Positions 1 to 12,524 of a stretch of 64,000 bases of DNA are shown here, piece after piece (within the stretch, counting starts at the first letter, position 1; every line of letters starts with the position of its first letter). The notes under the pieces are model-generated. The model was not told the origin of the DNA. It ran no database searches and was given only the letters and a program-made list of their open reading frames with translations. Origin of the DNA: Sanderia malayensis (taxonomy: Eukaryota; Cnidaria; Scyphozoa; Semaeostomeae; Pelagiidae); contig RQOL01000772.1 in the NCBI GenBank assembly GCA_013076295.1, positions 3,191,087 through 3,255,086 on the forward strand, read 5' to 3'. Made by a program: the position numbers and the translations under genes.

Positions 1-11
1 AAACATGGCTA

Positions 12-130
12 CAAAAGTGGACAAAAGTCCTTGGGGCACTTGGAAAAACAGGAAAAAAGCTATTAACTCGTAGGCTCATTGTTGCAGATTATATTCAACC
101 CGCACTCCCCTTAAAAATGTTGTTCTTTCA
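12..130. repeat. Dispersed repeat copy ('gtggacaaaagtccttggggcacttgg')
   Basis: Best of three copies (also 10998-11107, 12945-13046). It adjoins the proposed last exon of the MATH/nucleotidyltransferase gene. Confidence 0.65.
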
Positions 131-3100
131 ATCAGACATGTATGATTGTCGTCCAACAGGAATTTTGTTGACAATGAGTGAGGCTGTCTTTAGAAACAAC
201 ATTGCTTGGGAGAGAGGAGAGATTAAGGATACATTTGCAAAAGCCAAAGTGTCCCATGACTTTGTCGCTGACCTATATATGATATATGAATGAAATGATA
301 TATGAACATGAATGTAAACTACTTTACTTACCAACCCAATGCATCGTTAGTAAGACCATTAGATGCCTCGTAAATTGCATCATATCCTCCACTTTCAAAC
401 CAATTTTTAGTGGGGTAGATATTTACATTTGTTCCATCGCCATTTATTCCATTGCATTGCAACATGTTGTGCTTGATTTGAAAATTTTTGAAACAAACAT
501 TGGACACTGCGCCACTACTGCCGCTCTCACTTTCATCTTTCGACTTCAAAACTTCAATGAAAGAGTTCAGGCAGGCTTGTGTATCACCGTTACTCAGTTT
601 GCTTTCGAGCTCCCCTAAAAGAAAAAAATACTTGAAAGAAATCCTATGAAAGTATGATAAATAAACTACAGTGAAGCCAAATAAATGGACACTTTTCAGC
701 GCCAAATTTCTAAAACTAAAGCAAAATTTGTTAAAATATTGCAGCAGCTTCCAGCAGACACAACAAACATACTTAATATATGCAATTAAATTCACAGGTA
801 TCCACAATGTGGAGATAAAATAATCACAGGTCTTTGGTCTTATACAATATTAAAGAAGATAATATATGATAATATATTCAAAAGCATGGTGCACCACAAG
901 TTTCTCTACTAAGCCCTTTAACCTTTCTATCATACATGAAGTAGGTACTGAAAAAATCAAATTTTGAAATAAAGTGAAGAATGACTCACAATGAGTCAAA
1001 TTATACTAAATAGGTCCTACTGATCACGTTGAGACAATTTCCAGCTCTCTATGAGTAATGGTTCGTGGACCCAAATTTCCCGCGGATAGCTATTTAACTT
1101 TCTATCATACATGATGTAGGTACTAAAAAATCAAATTTTGAAATAGATTGAAAAATGGCTCAAAAGGAGTCGAATTATACTAAATAGGTCCTACTGATCA
1201 CGTTGAGACGATTCCCAGCTCTATGGGAGCAATACTTCGAATTTTAGTGGACCCAGATCGCCCGCGGATAGCTATTTAAACTTTCTATCATGCATGAAGC
1301 AAGTACCTACTGAAAAAATCCAATTTTGAAGTAGACTGAAAAATGTCTCACAAGGAACCGAATTATACTAAATAGGTCCTACTGATCACGTTGAGACAAT
1401 TCCCAGCTCTCTCAATACTTCGAGCAATACTTCGAATTTTAGTGGACCCAGATCGCCCGCGAATAGCTATTTAACCAGTAAAACAATCTCACTGTAGGGT
1501 TTTATATTAAATTTAAACTCGAAAAAATACGTTTAATTCATCAATTCTTACCTTTAACGAAAACAACTACATCGACTTCTGTTTTTAACCTGGTCACCGT
1601 GTCTTGACCATACGAACCAATTGGAGCCACAGAGACAATATCTTCCAAAGACTCCTGCGTAATAGTGATACGAAATAATAAAAAAACGTGTATTGAATGC
1701 TACTATCTGCTGGAACAAAGCATAGAATGAGCAGTTGTGAAATTGTTGATGATTGAAATACTAATAAATGATGGAGACTTACAGTTAATATTTTTACAAG
1801 TGATTCATATGCTGTATTCATTTGTGCTGTTTCCTTCGCGTCTGGCCTACTTCGTTCAATCAGTTTCGTAATGGATATCTCCATAAATTTGTCAATATCC
1901 TATCGGAAAAACAAAATTGTGCAGGTATTTGTGTTCATATACCTGTATAAAAACAGGAAACACAAAGCGTCTTATCCTATGTCGCATAAAGGCAGAAATG
2001 TTCCGTGACAATGTGATACAAGTAATGGTATTAGTAAGGTTTTCAAACTTCGTTCGGGGGTTCAAACTGAATAGCTAAAAACACCAAATACATTTTTCCA
2101 GTTAACGAGCTGGCTCTAAGTTAAAAATAAGCGAAGCAGAAGAAATCAAAATTCGAAGAGATTGACTTGGGAATTCAGCTCAAAAGAATTCAGCTCTTTC
2201 ACAGTGCCAAAATTCATCTAGAAATATGTATTTTCTGCATACCTCTCTGGAATTATCTTCCAGATTCTTTACGTAAGTTTCAACAACTTCAAGTTTTTCT
2301 TCCAAGGAATTGATAATAATTTCTTTCTCTTTCAATTCGTCTGCTTGTTTTTCGATCGACTCCTTCTGAGAAGTAATGGCGTCTTCTTTCTCCTCTTCAA
2401 CTCTCTCTAGACTCAGTTTCCTAACAGCAAACAAAAGCAAAATTTGTTGTCAAATTTAAAACCAACCTATTTACATGGGGGGGGGGTCAATCCAGCCCCC
2501 GAACTGCGAGATAATTTTTTTTCGCAGAACAAAATCTATTGTAGAACAATTCTTCTTGCTAGCAAATGCAATGTTTCTTAAGACCGAATTATTCTTGGCA
2601 AAGCAATTGTGCCGTCACCCCTCAAAAGATAACACATTATGATGCCAATTTCTGCAATAAAACATCACAACAATATTCCTTACCAAATTTGTTCTCTGAC
2701 TAAATAGTCTCTAGCAATCTTCTTTGCATCAAGATTGCGATTCGAAACAATTTCTTTGACTTCTGCAATCTTCACAACAACATCTCCAATATTGTATGTG
2801 AAATTCGAATTGAGGATTGAAATGTGAACACTTGACTTTAGATCATCGTCCAAATATGGACTCTTCTCTGTCGTCATCTAAGAAAAGATCAAACATCATG
2901 TTCGTCTTTACAAATGTTTTTGTTTTTTACTAAATTGGATCAGAAGATGCACTCAAACATCATTAGTGCGACGCTTTACGAAGTCAAATCAAGAATTTGA
3001 TAAATTTTTTTCTCCCATTGGCAGAGAGGATATTGACAAAAATATGTCTACTTCGCTTAAAAGACCAATACTTATCATCTGTGCAAGTTCTTATATTCAT

Positions 3101-3216
3101 AGTAACCACAGTGCATAGACGAAAAGTCAATACTGTTATATGACCAGTATTTATAGAATTAGGAAGTTCCTCAATGTTAGTACTGATTAGTAATAAATAA
3201 TGAATAAATAAATCAA

Positions 3217-3247
<31 letters not shown>

Positions 3248-3264
3248 ATGAATAAATAAATAAG

Positions 3265-3311
<47 letters not shown>

Positions 3312-4635
3312 ATATATATATATTATTAATCGCCAAGACCGAAAGATTTTATTGAAGTACCTCACGTAAAGTTGTCACGTATTGATGCTTAATTTTAATG
3401 GCAAATAAAGAAGAGAAATATACCTGACTTTTGGTAACTGGCAATGAGATGCAGTGAGTTTCACTGGAGCGTTTGAAAATACCACATTCATCCGACTGTT
3501 CCGACCAGGCATCAACGCTTCTATCTGCATACCGAAAATTCATAATCCTCGCATGCCATATCGCCTTCAACCGTTTATCTCTTGTTTCCAAGGCCTTGAT
3601 TTGTCTACAACCTGATTTCGGATCAATGGTGAGACAACAAGATACCAGATCATCTCCCTCATCGTAATAATTTTCGGCTGGACGTGGCTTTAGCTTGAAA
3701 GACCAGGGAATGTCCCTTTGGTCCAGGAACTCAATCCCGTTCTCAACTGCGTGGTTATTCCTCAGGTCGTAGGCAAAGTTGAAATAAGGTTGGGTATCGA
3801 GAAACGTCACTCCAACTCTTGCCGTACCTCCCTTGCAAAGCGCTCGCAATTTCTTCGCAGTCATAAGATATCCAGTGCCGAACACTAGGCATTCGCTTTC
3901 GTGGAAAACCTGACGTACCTCGAAACTCGGTCCACCTTCAATGAAAATGATGAAATGAACACGATGTCTGAGACAAGGATTGTTGGCCAAAGGATCTCTG
4001 GACAAATAAAGCGTTGCTTTCTCTTCCGTGCAACAAACATCGTTCTCCATCGCTGCTTTTTTGTCTTCTTCTTCATGCTCTCCGTTCGGAAAGAGAATCA
4101 AAGACCAATCCACGCCTTGAAATGGAAATTTCATGCTTCGTATAAACGTTCGTCCTGGTCTCGATACGGTTTGGACTTTGTCCTTAAACATAGTTGATTT
4201 GACCTTAATTCGCAGGCTAATATCCAACCGGTCTTTGATGATAAATCCCGGAGTATCCAGCAACGTTTTCAGCTTCATAATTTCACCATAGCCAATTCCT
4301 AGGCCCACCCTATCGAAAATGTCATCCTCTTGGAAGTTGCCTTCATGTATGGTTTGAGTCGTATCGAAGTGGTTCAGAACTGAGAAGCTTAGTCCAGTGG
4401 TACAAGTGCAGCGCACATGAGATTGATGGCCCACTTTTGTGCCATACCAACGCACGAACATGCCCAGATTGTCGTCTTTCTGTCGCAACTGAAGCTTCCA
4501 GATATGCCCGGCATGTCTGAAGGGTCGTGAAATCTTGTTGTCTTTGATTCTGCTAAAATTGCTGACGGCAAAAGTGAAGTAAGCGATCTGCTTCACCTCA
4601 TCAAATGTTCCAAAGTCTATCAAACGTAGGCTCAT
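128..4635 (-). CDS. Triple-MATH, coiled-coil, OAS/cGAS-like nucleotidyltransferase protein (7-exon model)
   Basis: I do not know a named family with this layout. Exons by my reading: 4635-3424, 2877-2684, 2420-2243, 1899-1783, 1654-1552, 614-332, 272-128; all junctions are GT-AG and keep frame, giving about 743 aa. Residues 10-150, 165-295 and 305-430 read as MATH (TRAF-C-like) domains. The third is completed across the first junction: exon 1 ends ...LPVTKSQ and exon 2 continues to SPYLDDDLKSSVHISI, the usual end of a MATH fold, which supports joining them. Residues about 465-528 are a charged coiled coil. Residues 568-690 look like an OAS/cGAS-type nucleotidyltransferase: GSYG at 580-583, then E593-V-D595 followed by VVVF. 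The third metal ligand seems to be Asn (N666, in NVNIYP). No OAS1-C helical domain follows. The last exon overlaps repeat-like sequence and is the least certain. If exon 1 is not spliced, it ends at a stop at 3349 as a 428-aa MATH protein. Confidence 0.6.
905..1473 (+). repeat. Tandem array of about three 180-bp monomers (array 1)
   Basis: Monomers start with ctttctatcat near 923, 1098 and 1281. Each contains a conserved run through 'gaattatactaaataggtcc' and ends near 'gcggatagctatttaa'. The array lies in the intron between the nucleotidyltransferase exons at 1654-1552 and 614-332. A second array of the same family is at 26290-26910. Confidence 0.85.
3190..3318. repeat. (AAAT)n microsatellite
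   Basis: About 130 bp of near-uninterrupted aaat repeats with a few g interruptions and a short atatat end. In the fused-gene model it lies inside intron 1 (2878-3423). Confidence 0.95.
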
Positions 4636-7135
4636 ATTTCTGCTGTTGATATCGATGCGCTACCGTGCTCTTGAGTATTTAGGAACCTGTCAAAAGAAGT
4701 AATAAATACAATAAAGAAATTAATGCTTTAAAATAAAGTTCACAGAAAACGTTAATGCCAAATATTGTATGTATGTTTTTGCGACCATTTGAAAGTATGT
4801 TTTATCATTATGTCGAACAAAAACAAATTATATTGATGTCTGGGCATTGAAGTTGACCTCACAAAGCTTTTCTAAAAATAATTTTCAGCTGGTTAAGTTG
4901 GATTCTTTGAATATATAGGTTGGTAAATGTCGATCTTACAAAAACTGCAGGCTGGTTAAGATTAAAATAAAAGCAACAAATGAAGAAATGCTTTGTTCAG
5001 ATATGGAAAGATAGCACTTGCTTATCTATTGCTCGTAATAAAATATAAGAAACAGTTATAAACATTGATAAGATCTACCTTCATAAGTTGGTAAAACATC
5101 CTTCATCAGTCTTTAAAAAGGAGAAGCCTTTTAGAACTAACATTCAATCCTTCACTTCAATACCTGCATTCTATAAAATATAAGGCCAAAAATGCGTCCG
5201 TCAGTCATATTCCATATTTCGTATGCAAAGCCACACCTCAACGGAAACTAAACGAAATTCTGATGTCCATAGCGTCAGTCAGCCCAAGTCAACAATTGAA
5301 GATCTAAAGTTCAATGGTGCAACAAGCATTACCGATACCGACTTGCCGATGCATTAATAATGCAAGATATTTCAAAACAAGGCGTCGTTATATTATTATC
5401 GCTTATTGAATGATAGCCAGTGGTCTTCTATTAACTGTTATCCATGCATATATTGCTGAATCTATGCAATTAAAAAGGCTTTCAATGCAATTTGAATAAA
5501 TAGCATAGTCTATACATAATAAAAGTTATGCAAAACAAGTGTTTGTTGGCAATAGTGTTGTGTGTGTAAAACATTAGAAGACTGCAGGAACATTGAATTA
5601 CGAGAAAAGTGGTAGAAAGTTTGGTTTAGAGAGGCTCGACGGAAACCAAATTCCCACAACACATCAGGATGTCATTAAACAGAGGCTGAGTTGTATTATG
5701 AAGCAGTTAAAGAGACCAGATGTTTAATTTATATTTGCCTTTCATGTTCGTTTGAATGTCGAAATTATACATGTTAAAAAGTGATGAAAAAGTTAAATGC
5801 CAGGCTATTGCTACAGAGGAGAAACTGCACCATTTTTGTAGCAATAAAGGACGTAAGATATCAATAGAAATTGATAAAATGTCTCTACATACCTTTACCT
5901 CTACTAGGCACTTGTGTTGCAGTATACCAAATGACAAAAAGTCAGCTTTTATCGATATCACTAACATATATCATTCACAAATATATTTATACACATATTT
6001 TCACACACAAAGTACATTACAGTTTTATTTTAAGCCGGGCTCAGCAATACACAAACACAAACACAAAACACAAACAACTTAGGTCCCTAGTATGATATCG
6101 ATAAAAATATTTTATAATTGCTGTTGAAATTTGATTGAGTCAGTTGAAAATTTCATAGCAACTGACATGCCGAATGGTTTGATAAACCAAGAAAACAACA
6201 AGATAAAAGAAAGATCAAATGGTGCAGTAGCCATTGCTAATTGAAGTTCGACGACTTCAATAGCATTTGAATTAATATTTTATATTTTCCTAAATGGATT
6301 CAGAGGAGAAGAAAAGCAAAATACAAGACCCACACAAAGTCAAACACCCACTCAAACAATAGGATTTCAGCTATCTTTGCAAACACTGGCACTTTAATTA
6401 TTTACGCAGACGGAAAGAGAATTGAAGACTATAGATAGGTAGAAAAGCAAAGCAATCTGAAGGTATTGTTAATGCAGAAACAGCAAGTTCAAGGTGAGTG
6501 TGGACATAGACTTTAATCCACTACAAACCAGACAAGGGTTGTACCATCCACACTGTAATGGTCAGATACCTCCAGAAACTTTCCCCAAAGCTCAACCGAG
6601 AGCATCCAACCAATACAGGCTTCGACGCAAGCCAAGCCTGGCCCACAGTGGATAAAGACCAAAGTCCGAGATGTACAAGCCCTGTATGGACAAAGATTCA
6701 TTGAACAATTACATCAGCATTGCTGATAATCGAAAACTAAACATTTCCAAGGAGTTATCCCCTGAACTCAACTTGAAGCAATGTACAGTCAACGACCATC
6801 AACCACACCTCCGTAATTAATCAACGAATCATAGAAATCAGAAGAAAAGTTCGAGATTTTAAAGATAGTGTTTACTTAATAGACGTAGTAACTAAAATGC
6901 CAAGTATGAACAAAGACAGCCAAAATACTATCCTTTTCACAAATAATAGCCCTTTCACTCTTGCATTTGCTTCTCCCCTGATATTTTTGGTATTTTCTTC
7001 TATATATTATTTTTTTGGATTTTCTTCTATATTAAATTTTTTTGGATTTTTTCTCGATTTTTCAAACACAAAAACACAAGACAAACAAACTCACATTACA
7101 TTACAAATTGCTGAGCCCGGCATGCTGCACTGTTC
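4636..7135. other. Intergenic spacer, no gene recognised
   Basis: Between the MATH/nucleotidyltransferase gene and creatine kinase. AT-rich, with only short ORFs lacking family resemblance or splice support. A + frame over about 6500-6700 is open for roughly 65 codons but I cannot assign it. Confidence 0.6.
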
Positions 7136-9635
7136 TTACTGGAGACTCTTGGGAAGAAGAGCTTCAATCTTCTCCCCTTTCTCCAGTTTCTTCTCAAAGT
7201 CGACCAAGGTGTTTACACCGTCGACCACTTTCTGCACCAGTTGGACCTTAGAGCAAGAAACAGACCATCAGAAACCTGCCACTACGCAACGCAATACTAA
7301 GAGCCATGTAAAAGAACTAAAAAAAGAGCTAAAACATTGTGATGCTTCATTGATAGTATACCCTGCCAAGAAAAGAAGAAAAATGGGAGATACATCAACA
7401 AATGCATACGAGCCCCAACTACTTACCTCTGAGAATCCAAGACGATCGAGGTTGGAGATGTCGAAGGTGCCACCAACTGCAGCGGTATCGACACCACCTG
7501 ATAACGAAAAGCAAAACAACATATATAAATCGCTATATAGTGACACAATATATGAAGCAAAACATTGATCAAAATATATTCAATGTTAACTTACCCGTTC
7601 CTCTCTTTTGCAGACGCAAATGTTCGAGGAGTCCGCCAAACTTCTCGTGCTGGAATAAATGAAAATAAAGATATTGTACTTTAATAAAAGCAAAAAGAAA
7701 CCTTGCAATCTTTCTACATCCACTTATAGAGACCATGACACCATGTAAAGCTACACTCGTTGCTATACCCCTTTGACCTCTCAAAACTGTGCCCAAGTAT
7801 CAATCTCTCCAAGAACCATTCCTCATATGCTAAAGGCAATGCTGAACACATACTGTATTGCTAGAGTATCGTAGCAAGTAGAATAACCAATAACGTTACC
7901 TTGGCAAGATGAGGCAACTTGACGTGAACTCCGGCCCTAAGTCCAGTGCCGAGGTTCGATGGGCAAGTGAGGATGTAGCCAAGATGTTTGGACCACATGA
8001 ATCCCTCTCCCTCTTTCTTGATGTTGTCTTCGACCTTTTTCAAGCCGTTGCAGAATCTCTCGAAGACACGCTTCATGTTGCCACCCTTCTCCATCGAGAT
8101 GACACGGGTGTGGTCCTCCTCGTTGACCCAAACAAGAAAGTTCTTCTTGTCATTGTGCCAGATGCCGCGGGCATCGGGCCAGTCGCGGGCCATGCCGGCG
8201 CAGGTGAGCAAGGGAGACACGGGCTTGTCGAACAGAAAGTGATCGTCGATCAATTGATTTTGCTCATCTTCTGTCATATCCTTCAATGGATAATACGTGC
8301 CACTCATCTCTCCTGCAGGCAAAAAAGAAAAATAAATATGACGACAGTGGCATGACAAGAAGGCTCCTATCCGCATATAGGATTTAGAAGCTATAAATAA
8401 TCTCAGTTAATGAACTATTAACGTACCAGTGAGTTTGTCAAGAGCATTCTTGACAACACGTTCCACCTCTCTGCGTTCGGCTCTTGTGCAGTGTGGAGGC
8501 AGGCTGTAGTTCTTGATGGATCGGCCAGTGCGGCAACGCGACGAAAGCACGTAGTTCTCATCGAAGTTGCCTCCTTTGATCTTGGAGGCGTCCAAGTCGG
8601 TGACATGAATGTCGGTCTTCTTGAACCCGTTGTGTCTCTCTTCGATGATCGGGTCCATGAGTTCGCTGAACACCTCATAACTTTCCTCATCGCCAGCAAC
8701 GATGCCAACGGTAGTGATGAACGGATGGCCAGGATTGTCAACTCCGGTTTGGATGGCTTGGTCAAGGGTGTAGCCAGATGGGGTTTCCTAATTGCAAAGT
8801 AATATTCAACTGCCCTGTCTGATTTCTATTTACTATTACCTTCAACTACGCCCCCCATGCTGAAATATTCTCTAATAACTATGGAACCTAGACATCCACA
8901 CCCCTTTTCTCTAATATTGCACCTTTTTACCTTTTACCCCCCCCCCCCATCTCTCTCTCTAACTTAGTAATCTATCATCTCTATCATCTGCGCTATGTCC
9001 CACCATCCTTATCATTCTCCTTTCTATTCTAAAACATACCCCCATAAGCCCCTCGTCTACCCTTAATTTCTAATGTTTTTCTCTAATCATGGTGCACATT
9101 TCACCCTCTCTAATACAAGTGTTTACCCTTGCTCTCTACTATAATTTTCTACCTAATACGTTCATGGCGTCAGACCGCGCTGCACCCCGTGACTGTACCC
9201 CTCCAGCTTCTCTAACTAAAGTGACCAGGAAAATCTACGAGTTGCAGGCCTGGCTGCACCCCTTCATATTTTCTAACTCAAGTTTCTGCCTCAACGCCAC
9301 ATTGTAACATTCCTATTAACTATTAGACTGTAACATAAAAACATCCGCAACATCTCTTTGAATAAACATGGCGGCAAAATAAAACTCACCAAATTGCGAA
9401 GCTTTGCATACAAGCTTGTTGTTAAATGGCTAGCCATGCAGTTATTGTGCTTTCTCAAATCGGGAAAGTCACTAGATGCGGGGAACTTCTGGTAGGCAGC
9501 GCGACCATTGGCGCATTTTGTTTCATCTCCGAAGAACTGGGTCTTGAGTTTGTAGGCAGTCACGGCGGCACCAACAGAAGCGGCGGCGGCCTTGAGCATC
9601 TTGCCCGTTGCAAAGTTTTTCATAAACGATGCCAT
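7136..9635 (-). CDS. CKMT: Mitochondrial creatine kinase
   Basis: Transfers phosphate between ATP and creatine in the mitochondrial intermembrane space. Six exons with clean GT-AG junctions: 9635-9390, 8787-8427, 8312-7900, 7649-7595, 7497-7427, 7246-7136; these sum to 1257 nt, giving 418 aa, the usual length for the mitochondrial isoform. The first about 40 residues are Lys/Ala-rich without acids early on ([12 protein letters not shown]...), a targeting presequence. Then follow the N-terminal guanidino-kinase domain ([13 protein letters not shown]), [16 protein letters not shown], the catalytic domain with NEEDHTR, and the reactive Cys in [11 protein letters not shown] (about residue 319). 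The C-terminus [18 protein letters not shown] is typical. An arginine kinase is unlikely given the match throughout to creatine kinases. Two + strand ORFs across its 3' exons (6897-7568, 7909-8355) are shadows. Confidence 0.96.
8938..8950. repeat. Poly-C tract
   Basis: An uninterrupted C run in the first creatine kinase intron, inside a strongly pyrimidine-rich stretch (about 8850-9100). Confidence 0.8.
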
Positions 9636-10768
9636 CGTAATGCAGTATAATACCAATGTGGTATGACGTTATACAGCAAAATAGAGAATATTTCTCAAGA
9701 TCTCTTTGAATATTTGCGGTTGATTTTCTGACTATACTTGTGAAGTTTCTGAAAGCAATTGATGCCTTCCCTTGCGCTTCGCGCTCACATACATCGCATA
9801 AATTCTGACGTTAAAGCGGCAAAAATCGATTGATGTGACGCAAAACTTGCACCAAACCGAGGTTTGCCGGCCGAAACCATGTGATGCAGCGTCAGAATTT
9901 ATTGTGCTTATTACCGCTATCATACCATATTTGGAAAGCGCCAATTTTTTGCCTAGGCCTATAAATTTTCGATTTTTTCTTCTAAAAACATAAAAAATAT
10001 ATTAATTTTCCATAATTTCATGATATTTCAATTCGCAAAACATCGCTTTTCCCCGACACCTCAGCCCGTTATTATCAAATCACGTACAGCCGCGCTTCAT
10101 TGCTTAAAACATGACCGATTAAAACACACATTTCTCAACTAATATCATCTGCGTTTTCCGCGGTTTCCGACAAGAATACAATTAAATCCCTTTCACAAGT
10201 AAAAACAATGTAGCTTGCAAGAAAAGGTTTCATTTTACCCTACTTTAAGCTCTGCCAAGAAGAAATTTATTAAACGTATGAAGGTTTAATGTTCCGTGAA
10301 ATAAGAAATACTTTTTACCGCGTGTTGTAAAATAGTGTTGGAAAATTATCAAGCACAAATAGATGAAATTTGCTTTCGCCTTTTAACGTTATAGGTTTCT
10401 CTACTAACTTGATTAATTTTATAAACACTTAACTTGCAACTGCAAAAGAGAGAAAGTTTTGGTACCGTTTTCTTTACTTATTCAGCCATAAAACACACTG
10501 AAGGGCTAAATGTTAACAGAAGAAACAACTGGAGAAACCTTACTTGGAATCAATCTCTTGACATATTACAATTATCATTAAGTCTTAAGCATCCACTTGT
10601 TTGAATTTCAGTAAAACCGACCAGAACAGAACCAGAACATACAGGACATTGAAAATTTTCATCCAATAAACACACAAAAAAATCTGACTGTAATCTAGCA
10701 GCCATCCAATAGATATCATATTCAAACATGTATAAAACAAGATAAAATAAAACATAAAACAATTCTAA
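9636..10768. other. Intergenic spacer between creatine kinase and TIMM10
   Basis: Upstream region of creatine kinase and downstream of TIMM10, both on the minus strand. I see no gene, RNA or clear repeat here. The part nearest 9636 should hold the creatine kinase promoter. Confidence 0.5.
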
Positions 10769-11527
10769 TTAATTTTGCTGTTGTTGCATTTTTTGCATCA
10801 TTTGTTCATCTTGAACAGACATTGCAGTTAATTTCTTACCTACTCTCTCGTGAATTTCAAGATACTTAGCCACACATCTATCCAAACAGACTGATTCTCC
10901 TTTTGACAATTCAGCCTCTTTATACTTCACTGATATGCACTTCTTTTGACAAGCAGTTGTCAACCTACAAGAAATGAGAATGTCAAATACCGCTCCAGTA
11001 AATAGTGGACAAAAGTCCTCGAGACACTTGAAAAATTGTGTCAAAAAACTATTAATCTCTCTGAAAGCTTCACTCCAAGCAGGCACCATTCCATCTCCCC
11101 CTAACACAATGTTATCTTTTTAACTAAACCATTGTGTCCACCATGGAAAAGGAATTTTTGAGATATCATATATGCCATTCTCTAAAGACATTGTTGTTCA
11201 AGGGAGGGGTATACCATTAAAAATATGTCATTTTCATAGTCTTAAGCAATCTTTGTTGGGTCGAGAAATGGATATAATTGAGTGGAATCTTGATGCAATG
11301 AGCCCCAACACAGTATACTATGAACCAAGCATCTGATCCCTTGTTGTGCTTCATGGCATGGCACTACCATACCAGTGTCAAGTCAAATGAACTCATGGTT
11401 TTGTATATTCTGATTACATTCTATCTGGGTGGAATCTATGATAAAATACAAACCTATTGTACATGTCTGTCATCATTTCTACTTCGAGTTCCGCAAGCAT
11501 CTGCATGTTTGCTGCATCTGCTGCCAT
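10769..11527 (-). CDS. TIMM10: Mitochondrial import inner membrane translocase subunit Tim10
   Basis: Small Tim chaperone that escorts hydrophobic precursors across the intermembrane space, normally as a Tim9-Tim10 hexamer. Two exons: 11527-11454 and 10964-10769, intron 10965-11453, total 89 aa. The first exon encodes [10 protein letters not shown] followed by [15 protein letters not shown], the second starts LTTACQKKC. The twin CX3C motifs are at C30/C34 and C51/C55, and the block [18 protein letters not shown] is nearly identical to animal Tim10. The C-terminus is Gln/Met-rich. The intron contains a diverged copy of a dispersed repeat (10998-11107) also found at 1-130 and 12945-13046. Confidence 0.96.
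10998..11107. repeat. Dispersed repeat copy ('gtggacaaaagtcc')
   Basis: Shares 'agtggacaaaagtcc...gacacttg.aaaaa' and the following 'aa.ctattaa' with 12-130 and 12945-13046. It lies in the TIMM10 intron. Confidence 0.6.
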
Positions 11528-12524
11528 ATTGAATTCAGAGACACGCCCACTGCTTCACAATATTACAACTTGGACACAATATTTACTGACTGCAAAAAGA
11601 TACAATTAATTAGAAAGGCGAGGGACAACGAAAGGGATTTTAGATAGCAAATCAATTGCCTATTACTCAATAATAGGACCATGAGATACTCAAATGCAAA
11701 GTGAAAGAGAATAGTAATGCAGTGGCTTAGGCCGCCAAGACCAGGCCTAGGCCAGGTGTCAGATCAGCTTAGGCCAAAGACTATAAAGTCAAGTCTAAAG
11801 AAGCTTTTCATTGCTTCGCGTATAACATTGAAATGGGAAATGGAAATTTACCAAATAACTTACCTTGCAAAACTCAATTAAAGCTTGAAAGTATAGTTCA
11901 GCTAGTATGGAGCATTATCGAGAGAGAAAATTTCTTCACCACGCTTCCATCCACGTGCGGCAAATTCGTGACGTAACGCAACGCAACGCAGTAATAGTAA
12001 TCCCTCCCACCTCTATAAAAAGGCAAAGAAAAACTCAAAGAAAAAGATTTTTTGTTCAAGTGTCTAGTATTGTTTGAAAAACAAAAAGCAAAACACAAAA
12101 TGCGTTTCGATACATCAAAGAAGTCTTTATCGACTTTAACAAGTGCGTTAAGAAGTAAGCCTTGACAAATATTTAAATACATATACAGAAAAAACCGTAA
12201 ATGGATCAAAAACCTCCAGGACAGTAATTAGTCTCAAAACGATAGAAGAAAAATAGCTTATTGTTTTTAGCAATAGGCTGATGCAAAATTTACAGGTTCT
12301 TACTGCATAACACGCATATACTCTTTTTCCAACGTATTTTATACTGATCTGATTAAAGTACCTTAAAAGTGTGCAATTTAATTTGAAATAGCGGCCTTGC
12401 TAAACGTGCTACTACAATAATCACTTAATTGCCTACATATATTTGTAATCTTAAACTTTTGACAAAACACACTCAGTTGCTCACCTCCACTCAGCCTTTA
12501 GTGAATGATAAAGAGGCTGGCCTC
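11528..12524. other. Spacer between TIMM10 start and the PAN/EGF/fibrinogen gene stop
   Basis: Holds the TIMM10 upstream region and, at about 12185-12306, a degraded copy of the 'aacaatagaag...ttcttactg' inverted-repeat element family. No gene seen. Confidence 0.5.
12185..12306. mobile_element. Degraded copy of 150-bp MITE family (gtaaaaacccgcatataagaacc)
   Basis: The core (gatagaagaaaaatagctta, caataggctgatgcaaaat, acaggttctta) matches better copies at 28901, 29491, 39998, 43621 and 54436. The left end is eroded. Confidence 0.55.

Noticed and set aside
6500..6712. Open + frame of about 65 codons with protein-like composition
   Set aside because: No start, no convincing splice sites and no family I recognise. 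Could be a decayed transposon fragment.
6897..7568. 223-codon + strand frame
   Set aside because: Covers the reverse of two creatine kinase exons (7497-7427, 7246-7136); the minus strand reading is a perfect family match.
7909..8355. 148-codon + frame
   Set aside because: Exact antisense shadow of the third creatine kinase exon (8312-7900).
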